Positions 1 to 5,604 of a DNA stretch of 18,434 bases are shown here, piece after piece. Within the stretch, counting starts at the first letter, position 1, and every line of letters starts with the position of its first letter. The position numbers and the translations under genes are program-made. Under the pieces are notes generated by a model, which did not search any database, was not told the origin of the DNA, and saw only the letters and a list, made by a program, of their open reading frames with translations. Source of the DNA: Hyphomicrobiales bacterium (GTDB lineage: Bacteria > Pseudomonadota > Alphaproteobacteria > Rhizobiales > Xanthobacteraceae); contig JACQTM010000333.1 of NCBI GenBank assembly GCA_016210825.1, forward strand, positions 1-18,434, written 5' to 3'.

Positions 1-119
1 ACGCTATTTCGCGCAGAACCCACCGCTCGCGCGCTCGCGCATCGCAATCAATCCGTAACGACCGCTGCGCCGTTCGCCACGCGCGAGTTTTGAGTCCCAG
101 CGCAGACCAGGCGTCGCAG

Positions 120-217
120 CTAAATCGCCTTGACGATGTCCTCGACCACCTTCTTGGCGTCGCCAAACACCATCATGGTCTTGTCCACGTATAACAAGTC
201 GTTGTCGAGGCCGGCGT
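120..217 (-). pseudogene. Remnant of a second pntB 3' end (about 31 codons)
   Basis: Directly after the pntB stop codon, in the -1 frame, an open stretch encodes a peptide beginning NAGLDNDLLYVDKTMM and ending FGDAKKVVEDIVKAI before a TAG stop. It aligns without gaps to the last residues of the intact PntB upstream (YAGIDNPLFYKENNRM, then YGDAKKMLDEVLVAL). The matching pattern (G-x-D-N, x-L-x-Y, M-x-x-G-D-A-K-K) is the conserved C-terminal end of the NADP(H)-binding domain III. There is no start codon, ribosome binding site or the rest of domain III, so I read it as a dead fragment left by duplication or by replacement of an older pntB. The codons TTG-TTA where family members have a Leu-Tyr-like pair suggest decay. 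The homology is visible in the sequence; the origin is inferred. Confidence 0.7.
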
Positions 218-1618
218 TCAGGCTTTCAGCGCGACGAGCACTTCGTCCAGCATCTTCTTCGCGTCGCCGTACAGCATGCGATTGTTCTCTTTGTAGAAGA
301 GCGGGTTGTCGATGCCGGCATACCCCGAGGCGAGTGAGCGCTTGATGAACATCACGGTGCCGGCCTTCCACACCTGCAACACCGGCATGCCATAGATCGG
401 CGAGGATTTGTCGTCTTCGGCCGCCGGGTTGGTGACGTCGTTGGCGCCGATGACGAAGGCGATGTCGGCCTGGGCAAATTCCGAATTGATGTCTTCGAGC
501 TCGAACACTTCGTCGTAAGGAACGTTCGCCTCGGCCAGCAGCACGTTCATGTGGCCGGGCATGCGGCCTGCCACCGGATGAATCGCATATTTAACTTCGA
601 CGCCTTCCTTCTTGAGATGATCCGCCATCTCGCGCAAGGCATGTTGCGCCTGCGCCACCGCCATGCCGTAGCCCGGTACGATGATGACCTTCTGCGCGTT
701 CTTCATGATGTAGCTTGCATCCTCCGCCGAGCCGAGCTTCACCGGCTTCTGCTCAGCCCCGCCCGAGGGACCCGCCACCTCGCCGCCGAAACCGCCGAGG
801 ATGACGGAGATGAAGCTGCGGTTCATCCCCTTGCACATGATGTAGGAGAGGATTGCGCCCGATGAGCCGACGAGGGCCCCGGTGATGATCAGCGCCGAAT
901 TTCCGAGCGTGAAGCCAATGCCGGCGGCCGCCCAGCCCGAATAAGAATTGAGCATGGAGATCACGACCGGCATATCGGCGCCGCCGATCGGAATGATTAT
1001 TAGCGCGCCAAATAGGAATGCCGCCGCGGCGAGCGCCCAGAAGGCGGTGTAATCTTCCGTGCGCACGAACCAGACGACGATCGCCACGATGCCGGCGAAT
1101 AGCGCGACATTGATGACATGGCGCAGCGGCAAGATGATTGGCGAGCCGCTCATCCGCCCGGAGAGCTTGAGAAACGCGATTACCGAACCGGTAAATGTCA
1201 CGGCGCCGATGGCAACACCAAGCGACATTTCCACCAAACTCGCTTTGTGGATGGTGCCGACCTGGCCGATGTCGAAGGCGCTTGGTGCGTAAAGCGCGCC
1301 GGCCGCGACCAGCACCGCCGCCATGCCGACGAGTGAATGGAAGGCGGCGACAAGTTCGGGCATTGCCGTCATCGGCACGCGCCGCGCGATCACCGCGCCG
1401 ATGCCGCCGCCGAAGAGTAAGCCGGCACCGACGAGAATCCAGGCGCCAAGCCCGGCTGGCGGATGCGACGCCAGCGTGGTGACCATCGCGATCGTCATGC
1501 CGGTCATGCCAAACAGGTTGCCGCGCCGGCTCGATTCCGGCGATGACAGTCCGCGCAGCGCGAGGATGAATAGAACCCCGGCGACGAGATAAAGCAGCGC
1601 GGCAATATCGGCGGTCAT
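218..1618 (-). CDS. pntB: NAD(P) transhydrogenase subunit beta (PntB)
   Basis: This is the beta subunit of the proton-translocating transhydrogenase in the inner membrane, which uses the proton gradient to drive hydride transfer from NADH to NADP+. The 466 residues match the usual length. The first roughly 280 residues are a string of hydrophobic segments (MTADIAALLYLVAGVLFILA onward), the proton channel domain II. The C-terminal third is the soluble NADP(H)-binding domain III, with the fingerprint VPGYGMAVAQAQHAL near residue 315 and the conserved end NPLFYKENNRM...GDAKK. The ATG at 1618 is preceded by AGGAAC at about 7 bp. It is the last gene of the pntAA-pntAB-pntB operon. It is separated from pntAB by a repeat of about 170 bp and followed by a fragment of another pntB tail. 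Identification is secure. Confidence 0.97.
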   Translation of the reverse strand: MTADIAALLYLVAGVLFILALRGLSSPESSRRGNLFGMTGMTIAMVTTLASHPPAGLGAWILVGAGLLFGGGIGAVIARRVPMTAMPELVAAFHSLVGMAAVLVAAGALYAPSAFDIGQVGTIHKASLVEMSLGVAIGAVTFTGSVIAFLKLSGRMSGSPIILPLRHVINVALFAGIVAIVVWFVRTEDYTAFWALAAAAFLFGALIIIPIGGADMPVVISMLNSYSGWAAAGIGFTLGNSALIITGALVGSSGAILSYIMCKGMNRSFISVILGGFGGEVAGPSGGAEQKPVKLGSAEDASYIMKNAQKVIIVPGYGMAVAQAQHALREMADHLKKEGVEVKYAIHPVAGRMPGHMNVLLAEANVPYDEVFELEDINSEFAQADIAFVIGANDVTNPAAEDDKSSPIYGMPVLQVWKAGTVMFIKRSLASGYAGIDNPLFYKENNRMLYGDAKKMLDEVLVALKA

Positions 1619-1642
1619 CGGGCGGTTCCTGTTCGCACAGCC

Positions 1643-1760
1643 TCGTCATGCGCGGACTTGATCCGCGCATCTATCATTCTTCGCGAAGATCGATGGATTG
1701 CCGGGTCAAGTTTACACCCGGGCCGGCCAAGGGCCGGACCCGGTTGCCCGGCGATGACGA
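1643..1760. repeat. Intergenic palindromic repeat between pntAB and pntB
   Basis: The segment is bounded by TCGTCATG at the left and its near reverse complement GATGACGA at the right. Inside are a perfect hairpin, ATGCGCGGA-cttga-TCCGCGCAT (1648-1670), and a second GC-rich part with CCGGGTC/GACCCGG and GGCCGG/CCGG arms. This resembles the intergenic palindromic elements with GTCATG ends and CCGGG cores that are scattered through Bradyrhizobium-like genomes. That likeness is from general knowledge, not from a search. It sits inside the pnt operon, so it would be transcribed as a structured spacer and could act on mRNA stability. No transposase gene is associated. Confidence 0.7.
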
Positions 1761-1790
1761 ACGAAAGATTCATCGGGTCGATCGACATCG

Positions 1791-2096
1791 TCACTTCTTT
1801 TTCTTGTACATGCCGAGCATGCGCTGAGTGACGAGGAAGCCGCCGAAGATGTTCACGGAGGCGAAGGTGAGCGCGATGAAACCGAGCGCGCGCGCCCAGA
1901 TCGGGCCGTCGCCGCCAACCATCGCAACGCCGACCGCGAGCAGCGCGCCGACCACGATCACCGAGGAGATTGCATTGGTCACCGACATCAGCGGCGTGTG
2001 AAGTGCCGGTGTCACCGACCAGACGACATAGTACCCGACGAAGACGGCGAGCACGAAGACCGATAGCCGGAAGACGAAGGGATCGACGGCTTCCAT
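1791..2096 (-). CDS. pntAB: NAD(P) transhydrogenase subunit alpha part 2 (PntAB)
   Basis: This 101-residue protein is the membrane part of the alpha subunit, which contributes transmembrane helices to the proton channel. In three-gene transhydrogenases it is a separate polypeptide, whereas enterobacterial PntA is fused. Three hydrophobic helices are visible: FVFRLSVFVLAVFVGYYVVW, the segment around NAISSVIVVGALLAVGVAMV, and ALGFIALTFASVNIFGGFLV. Typical family residues such as TPALHTPLMSVTNAISS and NIFGGFLVTQRML are present. The protein ends in a lysine run. The ATG at 2096 is preceded by AAGGAAC at about 9 bp. It lies between pntAA and pntB, with a different intergenic repeat on each side. 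Confidence 0.96.
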   Translation of the reverse strand: MEAVDPFVFRLSVFVLAVFVGYYVVWSVTPALHTPLMSVTNAISSVIVVGALLAVGVAMVGGDGPIWARALGFIALTFASVNIFGGFLVTQRMLGMYKKKK

Positions 2097-2114
2097 GATG
2101 GCGGTTCCTTTCTT

Positions 2115-2229
2115 ATCCCTCTCCCTGCAAGGGGGAGGGAAGTCGAGCGACAGCGAGGCGGGTGGGGGTCGCGGGCGACATCAAGTGACCCCCACCCGGC
2201 TCTCCACCCTCCCTCTTTTAGGGGAGGAA
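2115..2229. repeat. Intergenic repeat (CCCTC...GGGGGTC family) between pntAA and pntAB
   Basis: A second repeat, different from the one before pntB. The left part is a local hairpin, CCCTCTCCCTGCAAGGGGGA (from 2117). The centre has inverted arms GTGGGGGTC (from 2162) and GACCCCCACC (from 2187). The right end has CACCCTCCCTC followed by AGGGGAGG. This matches the layout of a widespread alphaproteobacterial intergenic element with CTCCC/GGGAG ends around a GGGGGTC/GACCCCC core; the match is from memory. It separates two cistrons that are usually nearly adjacent and carries no gene. Confidence 0.7.
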
Positions 2230-2266
2230 TCATGGTTTCGAGATCGCAAAAAACTGTCAGCATCGT

Positions 2267-3397
2267 TTATGCCGCGTTCTTAGCGAAACTCGGATGAATC
2301 ACGGCACCGTCGCGGGTGAGCGCAGTTCCTTTGACGATTTCATCATCCCAGTTGATCGCCAGTTCCTTTGTGTTCCTGTCGATCATGGTTTCGAGGAATG
2401 TGTATAGATTCTTGGCGTAGAGCGCCGATGCCGAGGCCGCGATCCGGCCCGCCACGTTGGCATAGCCGACGATCTTAACGCCGTTGATTTCGTTCACCTC
2501 CCCTGCCTTCACGCCCTCAACATTGCCGCCGCGCTCGACTGCAAGATCGACCAGCACTGAGCCGGGCTTCATCGAAGCAACCATGTCGCGGGAGACGAGC
2601 TTCGGCGCCGGGCGGCCTGGGATCAGCGCCGTGGTGATGACGATGTCTTGTTTCTTGATGTGCTCGGCGACGAGCGCCGCCTGTCTCGCGCGATATTCCT
2701 TCGACATTTCCTTGGCGTAACCGGCCGCAGTCTCGGCCTGCTTGAATTCCTCGTCTTCGACCGCAATGAACTTCGCCCCCAGGCTTTCCACCTGCTCCTT
2801 TGCGGCGGGGCGCACGTCCGTCGCCGTGACCACGGCGCCGAGGCGGCGCGCGGTGGCGATGGCTTGCAGGCCGGCGACACCCGCGCCCATGACGAAGACG
2901 CGCGCGGCCGGCACCGTGCCAGCCGCTGTCATCATCATCGGCAGCGCGCGGCCGTATTCGCCGGCGCCGTCGATCACCGCGCGGTAGCCAGCGAGATTGG
3001 CCTGGCTGGAGAGCACGTCCATCGATTGTGCGCGGGTGATGCGCGGCATCAATTCCATGGCGAAGGCGGTGACACCGGCATCCGCCATCGACTTGATCGC
3101 CGCCTCGTTGCCATAGGGATCCATGATGGCGACAACGAGGGCGCCCCTCTTGTAGCCGGTAAGATCGGCCGCCGTTGGGCGACGAACTTTCAGGACGACA
3201 TCGGCTGTGCTTGCCGCGCCGCGCTCGACAACGGCGCCCGCTTGGGAAAATTCAGCATCGGGAATACCCGAGGCAACGCCCGCGCCCGGCTCGACCACGA
3301 TGTCGGCACCGAGGCTTTTCAGCTGTTTGACGGTTTCGGGCGTCGCGGCGACCCTCGGCTCTGCCGGATCGGCCTCACGCGCGACAGCTATCCGCAT
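2267..3397 (-). CDS. pntA: NAD(P) transhydrogenase subunit alpha part 1 (PntAA)
   Basis: This is the soluble NAD(H)-binding domain I of the proton-translocating transhydrogenase, on the cytoplasmic face. It is 376 residues, as expected for the split alpha subunit. It begins with MRIAVAREADPAEPRVAATP, the alanine dehydrogenase/PNT N-terminal domain. The Rossmann fingerprint VMGAGVAGLQAIATARRLGA lies near residues 168-187 and is followed by V-T-A-T-D-V-R-P, where the acidic residue gives NAD preference. The RQAALVAEHIKKQDIVITTA segment and GSVLVDLAVERGGN are further PNT signatures. The ATG at 3397 follows a purine-rich GGGGGAGAGGG. Upstream, oxidase subunit IV ends 58 bp away, so the two are probably cotranscribed. 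A 170-bp gap with a repeat separates it from pntAB. Confidence 0.97.
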   Translation of the reverse strand: MRIAVAREADPAEPRVAATPETVKQLKSLGADIVVEPGAGVASGIPDAEFSQAGAVVERGAASTADVVLKVRRPTAADLTGYKRGALVVAIMDPYGNEAAIKSMADAGVTAFAMELMPRITRAQSMDVLSSQANLAGYRAVIDGAGEYGRALPMMMTAAGTVPAARVFVMGAGVAGLQAIATARRLGAVVTATDVRPAAKEQVESLGAKFIAVEDEEFKQAETAAGYAKEMSKEYRARQAALVAEHIKKQDIVITTALIPGRPAPKLVSRDMVASMKPGSVLVDLAVERGGNVEGVKAGEVNEINGVKIVGYANVAGRIAASASALYAKNLYTFLETMIDRNTKELAINWDDEIVKGTALTRDGAVIHPSFAKNAA

Positions 3398-3455
3398 TGA
3401 CGCCCTCTCCCCCCGCCTGCCGGCGCCTCAGAACAATTCCTGCCGCGTCCGGCCC

Positions 3456-3743
3456 TTACGCGCTGAACGCAAAGGCGGCGAAGCCAACGGCTAACATGAT
3501 GAAGCTCGACAATCGCGACCCGCTCCAGAGTCCGTGCGCAGCCACCGCCGTGGCGATCACCAGAATCGCGGCTGCCGTGAGCCAGCGGTCCATGACGCCG
3601 CCGATGGTTAGAGCGAAGAGAATGTTCACGACATAGATGATGCCGACCAAAGTCAGATGCAGGAAACCGCTATAGGTGGCTTCGTGCGCCGGGTAGTCGT
3701 TGCCCTTTGCCGTTGCATATTGGACTTCGCCGTGGTCGGCCAT
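3456..3743 (-). CDS. aa3-type cytochrome c oxidase subunit IV (small membrane protein)
   Basis: This 95-residue membrane protein matches the bacterial aa3 oxidase subunit IV family (COX4_pro_2) in the segment HEATYSGFLHLTLVGIIYVV, residues about 20-39. The family core is short with one transmembrane helix. Here two further hydrophobic stretches follow (WLTAAAILVIATAVAAHGLW and SSFIMLAVGFAAFAF), so up to three helices are possible. Longer versions of this kind, placed just upstream of pntA, are what I would expect in Hyphomicrobiales. No other oxidase subunits are encoded nearby. Subunit IV is peripheral to catalysis in the oxidase; whether this copy works with the oxidase or with the transhydrogenase cannot be told from sequence. 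The ATG at 3743 has only a weak ribosome binding site. Confidence 0.82.
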   Translation of the reverse strand: MADHGEVQYATAKGNDYPAHEATYSGFLHLTLVGIIYVVNILFALTIGGVMDRWLTAAAILVIATAVAAHGLWSGSRLSSFIMLAVGFAAFAFSA

Positions 3744-3771
3744 CGCGGATCCCCATAACGTTCGGATTTCA

Positions 3772-3797
3772 GCCGGGTTGGGTTAGCGCAACCCGGC
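3772..3797. repeat. 9-bp-arm inverted repeat between hypothetical gene and oxidase subunit IV
   Basis: The arms GCCGGGTTG and CAACCCGGC surround the 8-base loop GGTTAGCG. It lies about 60 bp after the stop codon of the minus-strand hypothetical gene and 29 bp before the subunit IV start. There is no T-tract on either side, so it is not a standard Rho-independent terminator. It may be a small intergenic repeat or an mRNA hairpin. Confidence 0.5.
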
Positions 3798-3857
3798 AAA
3801 CCTTGCAATGCGGCTCTGGTCGCAGTGGACAGTGAGGGGTTCAGCGCGGCGCCATCG

Positions 3858-4121
3858 TTATTGCGGACTATGGACGCGCCGGCCTCGCGCCTGGCCGCTT
3901 TGCGCGTCGCGGGGCGTTTTAACGTTGGTTGCGCCCGATGTGGGCTTCTTCGCGCCGGTGGAGGTGGCTGTTCCGGCGTCCACCGTCCCGGGGTTCGTGT
4001 CGCGGCAATCGTTGCCGGCTTCCTTGTCGCATCGCGAAGATGCGCCGGCGCCTGAGCCGGCAAGCGCCACAACGCCGATCGCCACGGCCAATAAGAGACC
4101 CGGACGCGAAACAATTCTCAT
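3858..4121 (-). CDS. Small secreted hypothetical protein with two cysteines
   Basis: I do not recognise a family. The predicted 87-residue product starts with a clear Sec signal peptide: MRIVSRPG, then a hydrophobic core LLLAVAIGVVALAG and a small-residue region SGAGASS that would allow cleavage near residue 28. The mature part is about 60 residues, polar, rich in Gly, Thr, Ser and Ala, with cysteines at 31 and 39 near the mature N-terminus and a basic C-terminal end. The ATG at 4121 is favoured over upstream ATGs because AGGAG lies about 6 bp before it; the upstream ATG at 4127 falls inside that site. It is probably periplasmic and disulfide-bonded, or may carry a cofactor. The gene is on the same strand as the oxidase subunit IV/pnt genes, 114 bp upstream. 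Confidence 0.6.
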   Translation of the reverse strand: MRIVSRPGLLLAVAIGVVALAGSGAGASSRCDKEAGNDCRDTNPGTVDAGTATSTGAKKPTSGATNVKTPRDAQSGQARGRRVHSPQ

Positions 4122-4179
4122 TGCCATCTCCTGTTTCGGCGCCGCCATCATAGCGTATGCAGCGGTGTCAAATCGCAGC

Positions 4180-5538
4180 TCAGACTAGCCCGGCCCCGGC
4201 GAGTACGCGGCCTTGCCGGGCGGCCACCTCGGCGACGGCGAAATTTTCGATTGCTTCGTTAAACAGCCGGTAGAAATTGAGCTCGGCGCGCAAATGCAGA
4301 AACACGCCGCCAAGGCCGATCGCGGCGCGGTCCATGAACACGAATTCGCGCGGCACCGTCACCGGCCCCTTTTCCTTGAGCGCCTTGTGCACACGGAAGG
4401 CCTCGCGGCGGCCGTATTCGGAAGGCTTCACCCCGTCGGCGATGGTGCGCACGCGGTCGTCAAGCAGCGGGCCATAGATGAAGCGCGCCCAGATGTTGAG
4501 CACCTCGATCAATTCGCGGGTAAGAGTCTTGAAACCCCAAATCTCATACGCATGAACGACACGCTCGTCATCGCCGGTTCGTAGCCCGTGATAGAGATCA
4601 ACCACACCGCCGACAAAACTCGGCGGAAAGATGCGGATGCAGCCATAGTCGAGCAGGTTGATGCCCGCTGGCGCGTTGTTCGTCTCGAAAACCGTGTAAT
4701 TGCCGAGATGCGGATCACCGTGAATGACGCCGAAGCGTGAAAACGGAAACCACCACGCCGTGAACAGGGCCGTTGCCAATAGATTTCGAATGTCGAGCGC
4801 CGCCTCCTTGTGGACGAGCAGCTTCTTGCCATCGAGCCAATCGAGCGTAAGCAATCGGCCGGTGGACAACTCCGGCCACACCTTCGGGACGCGGATGATC
4901 GCTACGCCGGCAAGCATCGCGCGATAGAGCGAAACGTGCTTCGCCTCGCGGCGGTAATCGAGCTCCTCGCGAATTCGCGCGCCGATTTCCTTGGCGATCT
5001 CGGTCGTGCCGATCGCAGGTTCCATGCGGCGATGGATGGCGAACAGAATTTCGAGCTGCCGCAGATCGGCTTCGACCGCCGATTGCATGTCGGCGTATTG
5101 CAGCTTGCAGGCCAGCGGTGCGCCATCGAGCGCGCGGGCACGATGCACCTGGCCGAGCGAGGCGGCGGCGGCCGGATGGTGCTCGAATTCGGCGAATTTC
5201 TTTTGCCAATCGGCGCCAAGCTCCGCCGTCATGCGGCGCTTGACGAAGGGCCAGCCCATGGGCGGCGCTTCGCTTTGCAGCTTGGCAAACTCAATTGTGT
5301 ATTCCGTCGGCAGCACTTCCGGAATGGTGGCCATGAGCTGTGCCACCTTCATGATCGGGCCTTTTAGGCCCCCGAGCGCCGCTGCAAGTTCGGCCGCGTT
5401 CTTCACCCGGTCGAGATCGATTCCGAAAAAGCGCGCGCCGGCCATGCGTGCCGCCACTCCACCGACATTGGCGCCGACGCGGGCATAGCGCACGGCACGG
5501 GCGGAGAAGCGGTTGGCTTCGCGGTCATATGACGTCAT
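4180..5538 (-). CDS. ABC1/AarF/UbiB-like atypical kinase
   Basis: This 452-residue member of the ABC1 (AarF/UbiB/COQ8) atypical protein-kinase-like family is related to proteins that support ubiquinone synthesis or lipid metabolism at the membrane. Visible motifs are the alanine-rich loop AAAASLGQVHRA (residues about 123-134), the nucleotide-binding lysine in ACKLQYADM (145), the catalytic loop HGDPHLGN (273-280), and the metal-binding DYG at 297 in place of DFG. The family's KxGQ motif appears as KVAQ (64-67) in LKGPIMKVAQLMATIPEVLP. I believe this variant defines an alphaproteobacterial subgroup, so it is not necessarily a defect. No C-terminal UbiB transmembrane pair is evident. I chose ATG 5538 over TTG 5547. 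It lies 66 bp downstream of the patatin gene on the same strand. The substrate is unknown. Confidence 0.85.
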   Translation of the reverse strand: MTSYDREANRFSARAVRYARVGANVGGVAARMAGARFFGIDLDRVKNAAELAAALGGLKGPIMKVAQLMATIPEVLPTEYTIEFAKLQSEAPPMGWPFVKRRMTAELGADWQKKFAEFEHHPAAAASLGQVHRARALDGAPLACKLQYADMQSAVEADLRQLEILFAIHRRMEPAIGTTEIAKEIGARIREELDYRREAKHVSLYRAMLAGVAIIRVPKVWPELSTGRLLTLDWLDGKKLLVHKEAALDIRNLLATALFTAWWFPFSRFGVIHGDPHLGNYTVFETNNAPAGINLLDYGCIRIFPPSFVGGVVDLYHGLRTGDDERVVHAYEIWGFKTLTRELIEVLNIWARFIYGPLLDDRVRTIADGVKPSEYGRREAFRVHKALKEKGPVTVPREFVFMDRAAIGLGGVFLHLRAELNFYRLFNEAIENFAVAEVAARQGRVLAGAGLV

Positions 5539-5604
5539 CGACCGCAATGTATGTCATGATCATGGCCTCTGCACGATGCGGATGATCGTGCGGCCAGAGC
5601 GGCG

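Noticed and set aside
2..58. Plus-strand open stretch ending in TAA that could be the C-terminus of a gene cut by the left window edge (residues RYFAQNPPLARSRIAINP)
   Set aside because: Only 18 codons are visible, no family is recognised, and another frame is also open here; codon use is compatible with coding but that is not enough to call a gene.
198..240. Programmed -1 frameshift joining pntB to the following pntB-like tail
   Set aside because: The intact PntB already has its complete C-terminus and there is no slippery heptamer at the junction; a fused protein would carry two ends of domain III.
2648..3400. Long plus-strand open frame (250 codons) opposite pntAA
   Set aside because: Antisense shadow of a high-GC gene; the encoded sequence is Arg/His/Gly-rich without family resemblance, while pntAA on the other strand is certain.
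3653..4114. Minus-strand open frame overlapping the small secreted protein and oxidase subunit IV
   Set aside because: Its product is Arg/Pro-rich with no signal or domain, whereas the alternative frame has a signal peptide and a good ribosome binding site.
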